Of a stretch of 57,689 nucleotides of DNA, positions 8,876 to 17,468 are shown piece after piece. This stretch comes from an uncultured Muribaculaceae bacterium. GTDB taxonomy: Bacteria; Bacteroidota; Bacteroidia; Bacteroidales; Muribaculaceae. Position 1 is the first letter of the stretch. Every line of letters begins with the position of its first letter. The position numbers and the translations under genes were made by a program. Under the pieces are notes generated by a model. That model worked only from the letters and a program-made list of their open reading frames with translations, ran no database searches and had not been told where the DNA came from. The stretch spans positions 1 to 57,689 of the forward strand of contig CAJGBY010000013.1 in NCBI GenBank assembly GCA_904501735.1. Reading direction: 5' to 3'.

Positions 8876-9026
8876 CACTTGTATTAAAACTAATGTGCAA
8901 CATTTTAATTAAAAATCAAACAGAATGAAAATTTGTTTAGCCGGTGTCAATAATCAAATGGGTCAAAAGCCCGTAAAAATTCTTGAGCCTCAAGATTTTA
9001 TTCAGTATGAACAAAGATTAAGACTT

Positions 9027-10034
9027 ATGAAAGTAGCTATCGTAGGCGCAAGTGGCGCAGTAGGACAAGAATTCCTACGAGTTCTCGACGAACAAAATTT
9101 TCCTATCTCTGAACTTTTACTTTTCGGCTCTAAGCGTAGTGCTGGAACAACCTATACATTCCGTGGCAAAGAAATAACAGTAAAAGAACTTCAACACAAC
9201 GATGATTTCAAGGGCGTTGACATTGCGTTCACATCGGCTGGTGCTGGCACTTCTAAGGAATTTGCCGAAACCATCACTAAGCACGGCGCAATCATGATCG
9301 ACAACTCAAGCGCATTCCGTATGGACGAAGATGTGCCATTGGTTGTACCTGAAGTGAACGGCGAAGATGCGTTCAACACTCCTCGCAACATCATTGCCAA
9401 CCCTAACTGTACTACTATCCAAATGGTAGTAGCTCTTAAGCCTCTTAACGACATTTCGAAGATCAAGCGCGTGCATGTGGCAACTTATCAAGCTGCAAGT
9501 GGTGCAGGTGCTGTGGCTATGGACGAACTTGTGGAACAATATAAGGAAATCGCTGAAGGTAAGGAACCTACAGTGAACAAGTTTGCTTATCAACTTGCTT
9601 ACAACCTTATTCCTCATATCGATGTTTTCCAAGACAACGACTACACTAAGGAAGAAATGAAGATGTTCCACGAAACTCGCAAGATCATGCACGAACCAGA
9701 AATCAGCGTGAGCGCAACTTGTGTGCGTGTGCCTGTACTTCGTGCTCATAGCGAAGCCATCTGGATCGAAACCGAACAACCTATCACTCCAGAGCAAGCT
9801 CGCGAAGCATTCAGCAAGGCCGAAGGTGTGGTACTTGTTGACAATCCTGCCGAAAAGGAATATCCAATGCCACTTTTCGTTGCAAATCAAGACCCTGTGT
9901 ATGTAGGTCGTATCCGTAAGGACCTTGCCAACGAAAACGGTTTGACATTCTGGCTTGTAGGCGACCAAATCAAGAAGGGTGCAGCCCTCAACGCAGTACA
10001 AATCGCTCAATACATGATCAAACACAAGAAGTGA
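9027..10034 (+). CDS. asd: Aspartate-semialdehyde dehydrogenase
   Basis: The 335-residue protein starts with the family-typical MKVAIVGASGAVGQEF (NADP-binding GASGAVG at 7-13). It contains the catalytic cysteine in ANPNCTT (Cys128). It reduces aspartyl phosphate to the semialdehyde, the branch point for lysine/diaminopimelate, threonine and methionine. The open frame extends 34 codons upstream to an ATG at 8925, but that segment matches nothing in the family, so I chose the ATG at 9027. It is monocistronic, ended by a perfect hairpin at 10051-10087. Confidence 0.95.
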   Translation: MKVAIVGASGAVGQEFLRVLDEQNFPISELLLFGSKRSAGTTYTFRGKEITVKELQHNDDFKGVDIAFTSAGAGTSKEFAETITKHGAIMIDNSSAFRMDEDVPLVVPEVNGEDAFNTPRNIIANPNCTTIQMVVALKPLNDISKIKRVHVATYQAASGAGAVAMDELVEQYKEIAEGKEPTVNKFAYQLAYNLIPHIDVFQDNDYTKEEMKMFHETRKIMHEPEISVSATCVRVPVLRAHSEAIWIETEQPITPEQAREAFSKAEGVVLVDNPAEKEYPMPLFVANQDPVYVGRIRKDLANENGLTFWLVGDQIKKGAALNAVQIAQYMIKHKK

Positions 10035-10050
10035 TCATAGTACCTAACAC

Positions 10051-10087
10051 AAATAAGGCGAAGTGATTGATTCACTTCGCCTTATTT
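10051..10087. terminator. Bidirectional terminator between asd and argB
   Basis: A perfect 16-bp stem (10051-10066 with 10072-10087; core GGCGAAGTGA/TCACTTCGCC) has a 5-base loop. It serves convergent asd and argB. Its U-tracts are short (TTATTTATT), but the stem is strong. Confidence 0.8.
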
Positions 10088-10106
10088 ATTATCGTAATAA
10101 CGCTAA

Positions 10107-10880
10107 TCACTTCACATGGGTGCCTCGGGTGAGGTTGCAAAGATTGGAAGCTTTGGTGATGATAACTTCTTTCACGCCTGCGTCGAGTGTTGCGAATGAA
10201 TTGTCAAGTTTAGGTATCATTCCGCCTACTACTATGCCTTCCTCTTTCAATGTAGCATATAATTCGCGATCGATAGCAGGAATCACGCTATTGTCGTCGT
10301 TTTCGTCGCGCAACACGCCTTCTTTCTCGAAACAATACACTAATGTAACATCGAAATATTGCGCCAATGCCTTAGCTGTTTCGCCAGCCATTGTATCAGC
10401 ATTAGTGTTGAGGATGTGTCCCATACCGTCGTGAGTGAGAGGAGCAATCACTGGCACTACACCCTCGCCTATCAACTTGGCAAGAGCACCACCATTGGCT
10501 TGCTTCACATCGCCTACCCAACCATAATCGACAGTTTTCACTGGACGCTTGTCGCTCAATAAGATGTTCATATCGGCACCTGTCATGCCAAGTGCATTGA
10601 TTCCGCGAGCTTGCAATGCTGCCACGATGCGCTTGTTGACCAATCCACCATACACCATTGTTACCACTTCAAGCATAGCATCATCGGTGATGCGACGGCC
10701 ATCAACCATCTTAGTTTCCACACCAAGGCGTTCGGCAAGTTTGGTAGCCGAGCGTCCTCCTCCATGAACAAGGATTTTATTTCCTTCTATCTTATTAAAA
10801 TCAGTGAGCAGTTGATTGAGAGAAAGTTCATCCTCTACAATCTTACCACCCACTTTTACTACTGTAATCTTTTCCATCAT
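10107..10880 (-). CDS. argB: Acetylglutamate (succinylglutamate) kinase
   Basis: This 257-residue amino-acid-kinase protein has the motifs KVGGKIVED (9-17) and HGGGRSATKLAERLG (from 39) and a C-terminal GGMIPKL segment. It phosphorylates the N-acylated glutamate in arginine synthesis. In Bacteroides this pathway is known to run on succinylated intermediates, so N-succinylglutamate may be the real substrate. The start overlaps the prfB stop by 4 bases (ATGA). An ArgE-like deacylase for a later step lies three genes away. Confidence 0.93.
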   Translation of the reverse strand: MMEKITVVKVGGKIVEDELSLNQLLTDFNKIEGNKILVHGGGRSATKLAERLGVETKMVDGRRITDDAMLEVVTMVYGGLVNKRIVAALQARGINALGMTGADMNILLSDKRPVKTVDYGWVGDVKQANGGALAKLIGEGVVPVIAPLTHDGMGHILNTNADTMAGETAKALAQYFDVTLVYCFEKEGVLRDENDDNSVIPAIDRELYATLKEEGIVVGGMIPKLDNSFATLDAGVKEVIITKASNLCNLTRGTHVK

Positions 10881-11996
10881 GCATTTTCACTTCCAGCAAA
10901 TTCCATTAGGAATGCCTTGATAAATCCATCGATATCGCCATCCATCACGCCACCAACGTCAGATGTTTGATAGTTGGTACGGTGGTCCTTTACACGACGG
11001 TCGTCAAATACATAACTACGGATTTGCGAACCCCATTCAATCTTCATCTTGCTATCTTCGATCTTGCGTTGTTCAGCACGACGGTGTTGCATTTCCTTGT
11101 CGTACAGAATAGAGCGCAAGTGACGAAGAGCATTTTCGCGGTTCTTTGGTTGGTCGCGAGTTTCGGTGTTTTCGATAAGGATTTCTTCTTCTTCACCTGT
11201 GTAAGGGTCCTTATATTGATAGCGCAAACGCACACCCGATTCCACCTTGTTCACATTCTGACCACCAGCACCACCACTTCGGAATGTATCCCATGAGATG
11301 CGAGCTTGCTCGATGTTGACCTCGATAGTGTCGTCAACAAGAGGTGTTACGAACACCGAAGCAAACGATGTCATACGCTTACCTTGAGCATTGTAAGGCG
11401 ACACGCGCACAAGGCGATGCACACCATTTTCGCTCTTCAAGTATCCATAAGCAAAATCGCCTTCGATCTTGATAGTAACCGACTTGATACCAGCATCTTC
11501 AGCTTCAAGTAGCTGTGATATTGTAGTCTTGTAATTATTGCGCTCGCTCCAACGGATGTACATACGCATAAGCATTGAAGCCCAGTCCTGGCTTTCAGTA
11601 CCACCTGCACCCGAATTGATGCGCAATACCACACTCATCTTATCTTCTTCAAGACGAAGCATATTGCGAAGCTCAAGATTTTCTATTTTTGCCATTGTTT
11701 GGGCATATAGTTCATCAAGTTCTTCTTCGGTTACAAGTTCTTCCTTCACAAAGTCGAAAGCAAGTACTAGCTCTTCAACAATCTTGTCCACTTCTTCAAA
11801 ACCTTCAATCCAGAAGCGCAATGTTTTTACTTTCTTCATTTGTGCCTCAGCAGCTTTTTGGTCGTTCCAAAAATCGGGCACATGTGTTCTCAATTCTTCT
11901 TCTTCGACTTCTATTCTCTTACTGTCGATGTCAAAGATACCTCCTCAACGCGTCCCTGCGTTCTTGTGTCTCTTTTAGTTGTTCTTGTGTAATCAT
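10877..11996 (-). CDS. prfB: Peptide chain release factor 2 with programmed +1 frameshift
   Basis: The zero-frame reading starts at ATG 11994-11996, encodes 21 residues (MITQEQLKETQERRDALRRYL) and meets TGA at 11931-11933. The protein continues in the +1 frame from GAC (11930-11932) for 351 residues, giving 372 in total, normal for RF2. The recoding site is textbook: AGGAGG (11940-11945), TAT, then the slippery CTT-TGA-C (11930-11936). The GGQ peptidyl-hydrolysis motif is present (RSGGAGGQNVNKV). RF2 terminates at UAA and UGA, so low RF2 favours frameshifting and restores its own synthesis. The true stop is also UGA and overlaps argB. fadD lies 44 bases upstream. Confidence 0.96.
11930..11945 (-). 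promoter_or_regulatory. prfB: prfB programmed frameshift signal
   Basis: AGGAGG-TAT-CTT-TGA-C on the minus strand. The internal Shine-Dalgarno-like AGGAGG sits three bases before the CTT-TGA slip site, the same spacing as in the Escherichia coli prfB signal. Confidence 0.95.
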
Positions 11997-12040
11997 ATTA
12001 TATTGTATATCCTTTAAAAAATGTCTAATTTATCTATTTG

Positions 12041-13849
12041 TTATGAGTACATCTCCTCAATTTCCTTGGCGTAGATCTTATTGATCATTGAGCGACGCAC
12101 TTTTAGGGTGTTAGTAAGTTCGCCAGTTTCCATGCTGAATGCCTTAGGCAAAATGATGAACTTTTTCACCTGTTGCCAAGAAGCGAAATCGGCTTGCAAT
12201 GCATTCACGCGTTCAGCTACCATGTTCACCACATCGGCGTTCTTCACCAATTCAGCCATGTCCTTGTACTCAATCTTTTTCTTAGCAGCATACTCTTGCA
12301 ATGCTTCATAAGATGGAACAATCAACGCAGTAACATACTTGCGTTGGTCGCCAATGATAGCCACTTGCTCGATATATTGATCCTCGCTAAGCACACTTTC
12401 GAGGGCTTGTGGTGCGATATACTTACCGTTTGATGTCTTATACAAGTCCTTGATACGCTCAGTGATTACAAGTGAGCCATCTTCGTTGAGATAACCCGAA
12501 TCCCCTGTACGGAACCAACCATCTTCGGTAAATACGGCAGCTGTTTCTTCAGGCTTGTTGTAGTAACCCTTCATCACGGTCTTACCCTTCACCAAGATTT
12601 CGCCATTATCGGCAATCTTCACTTGTACGCCTGGAAGTGTTGTACCTGCTGAACCAATCTTGAAGTTCTTGCGTGGGAAACAAGTTACAGTAGCTGTAGT
12701 TTCAGACAATCCATAACCCATCACGATATTGATACCACAGCAATGCAAGAATCGCACAATATTTTCGCTCAATGGTGCGCCTGCTGTTGGAAAGAATTCT
12801 CCGTTTTCCATACCGATAGCCTTGCGAATTGCCTTAAACACAATTTTATCGAAGAAACGGTATTGCAAATCAACATATAGAGTAGCCTTTTGTCCACGAC
12901 GGCGATAGTGCAAATTGCGAAGACGACCTATCTTAATAGCGCGATGCAACAATGCATTACCGATCCAACCCATCGAAGAGAATTTGTTCAACACTCCAGT
13001 GTAAACCTTTTCCCAGAATCGAGGCACGCTGCACATGATGTTAGGATGCACTTCCTTCAATGCTTCCGAAATTTCCTTTGCATTTTCATTGATTGCGATG
13101 CGCAAGCCTTTGGTGAAGCAATAATGACACCAAGCACATTCAAACACATGCGACAATGGCAAGAAGCACATCGACATTTGGTCTTCTTCAATTGTATCCA
13201 AGCGTTCCATGTGACGAGCCATCGCTTCGTCCATATTGCTATGAGCAAGCATCACACCCTTAGGAACACCAGTTGTTCCCGATGTATATATCAAATAAAT
13301 CAAATCATCTTCAACACCTGAACTGCGACGAGCCTCAACCTCGTTGCGACATGCTTCACTTGCATTTTCGCCAAGTTTCAACAAATCGTCCCAACTCATT
13401 GTAGTGTCATCATCGGCATCAAGCTTGATAGTATCTTTGTAAGTGATGATTTGTTTAAGTGAAGGAATCATTTTTTGAACTTCACGAGCAATCTTGTATT
13501 GTGGTTGGTCGCCCACAAATACCAACTTCAATGAAGCATCTTCAACAATATAACGCACTTCCTCGCGCGAACTCGTTGCATAAATGTGTACGGGTACGGC
13601 ACGATTATAGAACAATCCGTAATCCGACATAAAGATGTGATATGTATTAGCCGAGAACACACCCACATTCTCTTGAACACCAATTCCTAAAACTTGCAAC
13701 GCATGAGCCACCTTCTCAATTCCAGAGCGGAACTCATTCCATGTTGTTACTTTCCATTCGTTGGTTACATTATCTTTCTGGCGATACACTTCTTTGTCCC
13801 CTTTACGAGCACATTGAGTTCTCACCATTTCTACAAGTTTGTTTGCCAT
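12041..13849 (-). CDS. fadD: Long-chain acyl-CoA synthetase (AMP-forming)
   Basis: The 602-residue adenylate-forming enzyme contains the P-loop YTSGTTGVPKG (residues about 188-198), GYGLSET and GWFRTGDSGYLNEDGSL. These place it with long-chain fatty-acid CoA ligases. It activates fatty acids with ATP and CoA at the inner membrane. An in-frame ATG at 13891 exists, but the -7 box TATCTTTG at 13870-13877 lies inside that extension, so translation should begin at the MANKLVEM methionine (13849). prfB and argB follow, probably in the same transcript. Confidence 0.9.
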   Translation of the reverse strand: MANKLVEMVRTQCARKGDKEVYRQKDNVTNEWKVTTWNEFRSGIEKVAHALQVLGIGVQENVGVFSANTYHIFMSDYGLFYNRAVPVHIYATSSREEVRYIVEDASLKLVFVGDQPQYKIAREVQKMIPSLKQIITYKDTIKLDADDDTTMSWDDLLKLGENASEACRNEVEARRSSGVEDDLIYLIYTSGTTGVPKGVMLAHSNMDEAMARHMERLDTIEEDQMSMCFLPLSHVFECAWCHYCFTKGLRIAINENAKEISEALKEVHPNIMCSVPRFWEKVYTGVLNKFSSMGWIGNALLHRAIKIGRLRNLHYRRRGQKATLYVDLQYRFFDKIVFKAIRKAIGMENGEFFPTAGAPLSENIVRFLHCCGINIVMGYGLSETTATVTCFPRKNFKIGSAGTTLPGVQVKIADNGEILVKGKTVMKGYYNKPEETAAVFTEDGWFRTGDSGYLNEDGSLVITERIKDLYKTSNGKYIAPQALESVLSEDQYIEQVAIIGDQRKYVTALIVPSYEALQEYAAKKKIEYKDMAELVKNADVVNMVAERVNALQADFASWQQVKKFIILPKAFSMETGELTNTLKVRRSMINKIYAKEIEEMYS

Positions 13850-13869
13850 AATATCTCTTAAAAAATCAT

Positions 13870-13877
13870 ACAAAGAT
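13870..13877 (-). promoter_or_regulatory. -7 box of fadD
   Basis: Minus-strand TATCTTTG lies 20 bases upstream of the chosen fadD start. No clear TTTG is seen at -33. The box rules out the upstream ATG at 13891 if it is the only promoter. Confidence 0.6.
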
Positions 13878-13931
13878 ACTATATTTCGCATAAAACTCCT
13901 AATTCCTAACTCTTATTTCCCAATTTAACAG

Positions 13932-13939
13932 TATCTTTG
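13932..13939 (+). promoter_or_regulatory. -7 box directly before the ArgE-like gene
   Basis: Exact TATCTTTG ends four bases before the ATG at 13944, so the transcript would start at or next to the start codon. Confidence 0.6.
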
Positions 13940-13943
13940 CAAT

Positions 13944-15008
13944 ATGGACGAACTATTTTACGATGCAATAGATATGCTAAAAGGGATGATTTCAATCCCT
14001 TCGATAAGCAGAGATGAGGCAAAGGTTGCCGATTACATTGAGGATCAACTATCTTCATTTGGGCTCAATCCGTCGCGACAAGCTAACAACTTGTGGTGCA
14101 TTGCGCCCGATTTTTCGAGCGACAAGCCTACATTGCTGCTTAACAGCCATATCGACACCGTAAAACCTGCCAACGGCTGGACATTCGACCCATTCACACC
14201 CACTCAAGAAGACGACCACATCTACGGACTCGGAAGCAACGACGCTGGTGCTTCGGTGGTGGCGCTAACAGCAGCATTCCGCCATTTGTGCGATGTAGAA
14301 CGCAACTACAACCTCATTCTCCTTCTATCTAGCGAAGAAGAGGTGAGCGGCCGAAATGGTATTGAAGCTGCATTGCCATTGCTACCTAAGATTGATGTGG
14401 CTATTGTAGGTGAACCTACTGGAATGCACCCTGCTATCGCCGAAAAAGGACTTATGGTGCTCGATGGCGAGATAAAAGGTGTATCGGGACACGCTGCTCG
14501 CAACGAAGGCGTAAATGCAATATATCGCGCTATGGAGGTGGTGAATACACTTCGCAATCTCACTTTCGACAAGGTGTCTGATATGCTTGGACCTATCAAA
14601 ATCACAGTGTCGCAGATTGAGGCTGGAACTCAACACAATGTAGTGCCCGATTTGTGCAAAATAGTTGTAGATGTGCGTTCTACCGATGCTTATTCCAACG
14701 AAGACACTCTTGCAATCATTCGCAACAATGTGCCTTATGAATGGTGCACGCTCACTCCGCGTTCTACTCGCCTCAACCCTTCGGGCATCAGCATGGAGCA
14801 CCCTATAGTGCAACGCCTCAACACGCTCGAAAGAAAGCCTTTCGGCTCACCAACACTTAGCGATCAGGCATTGATGCCATTTCCATCGCTCAAACTCGGT
14901 CCTGGCGACTCGGCACGCTCACACACAGCCGACGAGTACATCGATTGCACCGAAATTCGCACAGCAATCCAACTTTACATCACATTGATCACAGGACTTC
15001 AACTATAA
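13944..15008 (+). CDS. argE: M20-family deacylase, probably ArgE-like (acetyl/succinyl-ornithine or -citrulline)
   Basis: This 354-residue M20 metallopeptidase-fold protein keeps the dinuclear zinc set: NSHIDT (His69, Asp71), SNDAG (Asp100), SSEEEVSG (Glu131/132) and GEPTG (Glu157). Family members remove an N-acyl group from ornithine/citrulline or diaminopimelate. The nearby argB and the known succinylated arginine route of Bacteroides favour an arginine role, but substrate choice is inference. A -7 box sits almost on the start codon. Transcription ends at the hairpin at 15047-15088. Confidence 0.8.
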   Translation: MDELFYDAIDMLKGMISIPSISRDEAKVADYIEDQLSSFGLNPSRQANNLWCIAPDFSSDKPTLLLNSHIDTVKPANGWTFDPFTPTQEDDHIYGLGSNDAGASVVALTAAFRHLCDVERNYNLILLLSSEEEVSGRNGIEAALPLLPKIDVAIVGEPTGMHPAIAEKGLMVLDGEIKGVSGHAARNEGVNAIYRAMEVVNTLRNLTFDKVSDMLGPIKITVSQIEAGTQHNVVPDLCKIVVDVRSTDAYSNEDTLAIIRNNVPYEWCTLTPRSTRLNPSGISMEHPIVQRLNTLERKPFGSPTLSDQALMPFPSLKLGPGDSARSHTADEYIDCTEIRTAIQLYITLITGLQL

Positions 15009-15013
15009 CACGC

Positions 15014-15036
15014 ATTGAGGAGACAAAATCCTCAAT
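15014..15036. other. Perfect small hairpin after the ArgE-like gene
   Basis: ATTGAGGA-GACAAAA-TCCTCAAT forms an 8-bp stem just after the stop codon, without a T-tract. It may be an RNA-stabilising element ahead of the real terminator. Confidence 0.4.
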
Positions 15037-15046
15037 CACATAGAAA

Positions 15047-15088
15047 AACTACAAGAGCCAACTCCCTTGGGAATTGGCTCTTGTAGTT
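15047..15088. terminator. Bidirectional terminator between the ArgE-like gene and the polysaccharide operon
   Basis: A perfect 15-bp outer stem (15047-15061 with 15074-15088; core AAGAGCCAA/TTGGCTCTT) is extended by an inner TCCC-TT-GGGA. It separates the convergent ArgE-like gene and wecA-like gene. Confidence 0.8.
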
Positions 15089-15106
15089 ATCTTTTATAGT
15101 ATCGAA

Positions 15107-16216
15107 TTAATCTTTGTTTTCAGCTTTTTTTTGTGAGGCTATCGCTCTTGATATGTATGCATGAAATAGCGCAAATACTACGACATCAACAAGTATAATC
15201 CACTCTATCGATAGCAAGAAGTACAAACCTGCATTCAACAGCGTGATGACTACCGATAAGCACACGATAACTATCATGCTCACACGCTCGTTGAGTCCCA
15301 ACGACAACACACGATGATGAATGTGATTTTTGTCGGGCAAGAACATTGATTTGCCATTGCGACGACGCTCTATCATCACTCTTATAGCATCAAAACATGG
15401 CACTACCAACACCGAATAAGCCATCAACATTGAGAAGCCACTCATGTCGGCACCAACAGTGTCGCTTTGTATCAATTTTATTGCGCACAAACTTATGATT
15501 GTACCTGTAACCAAGCTACCTGTGTCGCCCATAAATATTTTGATGGTTTTATTAGAAAATCCTCTCACATTATAGTAGAAGAAGGCTATTAGACAACCAA
15601 CCAATGAGAAAGCAACCAACGCTTGTCCGTTATCGCCTAAGTAGGTGAACAGCAGTCCATAAACCACCATTGCCACAATGCTCAATCCACTTGCCAAACC
15701 ATCGATTCCATCGATAAGATTCACCGCGTTGATTACAAACATAATAAGCAATATCGTGAACGGAATACCTATCCACATAGCTACCTCATTTACATCGAAT
15801 AAGCCATGGAAATTATCAACCCACACACCCGATGATACAATGAGTACCGATGCCACAAACTGAGCCACAAATTTCATCTTAAACTTGAGCCCCACCACAT
15901 CATCAAACAATCCCACAGCATACATCACCACGCATGCACATATAAGAATGATATATTGGAGAGCTTCACTTGGAGCTATAAGCACATTATCAAACACTTG
16001 CCACAATGCTACTACTGCGCACACAGCTACCAACACACTTGGCAAGAAAGACACTCCACCCAATCGAGACGCTATAACATGATGAGATGAGCGCTTGTTG
16101 GGCACATCAAGTAATCTTCTTTTTAGCGATGCTACAAGCAATCGGGGCACTAAGAAATTAGTTACCAGAAAACTGATTAAAAATGCTACCAATAAGGCAA
16201 TCGATATATTATTCAT
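15107..16216 (-). CDS. wecA: Undecaprenyl-phosphate sugar-1-phosphate transferase (WecA/TagO family)
   Basis: This 369-residue protein with about ten membrane helices has the family motifs GLFDD (102-106), NAVNLIDGIDGLASG (163-177), IFMGDTGSL and PDKNHIHHRVL. It transfers a HexNAc-1-phosphate, most likely GlcNAc-1-P, to undecaprenyl phosphate on the cytoplasmic face to start each repeat unit. It is the last gene of the polysaccharide operon, 5 bases after a GT4 gene. The exact sugar donor cannot be read from sequence. Confidence 0.88.
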   Translation of the reverse strand: MNNISIALLVAFLISFLVTNFLVPRLLVASLKRRLLDVPNKRSSHHVIASRLGGVSFLPSVLVAVCAVVALWQVFDNVLIAPSEALQYIILICACVVMYAVGLFDDVVGLKFKMKFVAQFVASVLIVSSGVWVDNFHGLFDVNEVAMWIGIPFTILLIMFVINAVNLIDGIDGLASGLSIVAMVVYGLLFTYLGDNGQALVAFSLVGCLIAFFYYNVRGFSNKTIKIFMGDTGSLVTGTIISLCAIKLIQSDTVGADMSGFSMLMAYSVLVVPCFDAIRVMIERRRNGKSMFLPDKNHIHHRVLSLGLNERVSMIVIVCLSVVITLLNAGLYFLLSIEWIILVDVVVFALFHAYISRAIASQKKAENKD

Positions 16217-16221
16217 TGTCT

Positions 16222-17427
16222 TTATGATTCTTTATTTGAAAAATCCTTTAGATATTCCATTGTTTCATCTAATTGTCGTTCAAAATTAAGCTCTTTTTGA
16301 CTCACTTCCAAACAACGCTTAGATATATTTTCATATTCACTTAGCGACATCTCACTAAATGATTTTATATTCTTAAGCAATGTAGCGTAATAGCCTGGCT
16401 CACTCGCAAGCCCTACTCCTCGAGAACTTATAAACTGAGCTCCCTCGCCTCCTCCACAGAATAGGATAGGCAAACCTTGTGGCAATGTGTCGTAGAGTTT
16501 TGATGGAACAGCACCTCTAATTCTTGTTGCTAAAGGCACTATGCTCACATCCATTTCTTTCAACTTCTTTGAGATTTTCTCTTTAGGAACAAATCCGTGA
16601 GCAAACACATTACCATCGGGATTGTTAGCAATCCACGCATTAATTTCTTCAAGTTGTTTTCCTCCACCGAAGATATGGAATTCCACACCCAAGTCCTTAA
16701 ACGGAATATTCTTAACTATTCCTGCCACATCTTGAGCCACACCCAACATTCCACAGAAAACCACCTTCAATGGGTTAGATTTGCATTTAGGTTGGGCACT
16801 CATATCATAATATTGCAGATTACGATATAGGAACAACTTCGTATTAGGAATGAAACGAGCTATATGATCCAAAATCTCCTGACTTTGTCCCAATACGCCA
16901 TCGGCATTTCGATAGAGGAATCGTTCAAGCATAGCCAAGAACTTATAGCTACTACTGCCCTCTCTTATTGCACCCATATCAACTGCCGTAAGTGGCCAAA
17001 TGTCACTAACATTGAGCAAACAAGTCTTGCGATACAACTTTTTAAACAGAATCATCGCACTTGCTGCCACCACCAATGTAGGAGTTTGAATAATGATTCT
17101 ATCGTAGCCCTTTATTCGGTTAAACTTGAAAGCAAACGCCCATATCATAAACGCAAAACTGAACATGTTGAGGATGCGCGCAATAGGATTGTGACTCACC
17201 GTTGCATATATCCAGTAACGGAACACATTCACGCCGTTGCGAGTCTCTTTCTTGCTAACACAACCCTTATATTCGGGAAAAATTTCACCTTTAGGATAAT
17301 TGGGCAAACTTGTAAGCACATCCACTTCGCACCCTCTTTGGCTCAGACCTTCGGCCATATTTGCCAATCGAGATGGTGCAGCACCTACCTCAGGCCAGTA
17401 TCTTTCGGCTACCAATAATACCTTCAT
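16222..17427 (-). CDS. Glycosyltransferase, GT4 (WbuB-like)
   Basis: This 401-residue GT-B enzyme starts MKVLLVAERYWPEVGAAPSR, typical of WbuB-like GT4 transferases. Its C-terminal half holds the donor-binding segment IVPLATRIRGAVPSKLYDTL. WbuB homologues transfer N-acetylfucosamine-type sugars to the lipid-linked GlcNAc. The adjacent wecA-like gene suggests it adds the second sugar, although the sugar itself is unknown. It is 41 bases downstream of wecC. Confidence 0.82.
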   Translation of the reverse strand: MKVLLVAERYWPEVGAAPSRLANMAEGLSQRGCEVDVLTSLPNYPKGEIFPEYKGCVSKKETRNGVNVFRYWIYATVSHNPIARILNMFSFAFMIWAFAFKFNRIKGYDRIIIQTPTLVVAASAMILFKKLYRKTCLLNVSDIWPLTAVDMGAIREGSSSYKFLAMLERFLYRNADGVLGQSQEILDHIARFIPNTKLFLYRNLQYYDMSAQPKCKSNPLKVVFCGMLGVAQDVAGIVKNIPFKDLGVEFHIFGGGKQLEEINAWIANNPDGNVFAHGFVPKEKISKKLKEMDVSIVPLATRIRGAVPSKLYDTLPQGLPILFCGGGEGAQFISSRGVGLASEPGYYATLLKNIKSFSEMSLSEYENISKRCLEVSQKELNFERQLDETMEYLKDFSNKES

Positions 17428-17468
17428 GCGTTATCTATATAAACTATTACAGTTTATTATAAGTTCAT

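Noticed and set aside
8925..9026. N-terminal extension of asd as coding
   Set aside because: The 34 extra residues have no family counterpart, and the conserved MKVAIVGASG start fits the ATG at 9027. Kept only as a leader observation.
10877..11893. prfB starting at the ATG at 11893
   Set aside because: The canonical frameshift signal and the 21-codon leader frame upstream show that the protein begins at 11996.
13850..13891. Upstream start for fadD at 13891
   Set aside because: The -7 box at 13870-13877 lies within this stretch, and the MANKLVEM start is a good family-like N-terminus.
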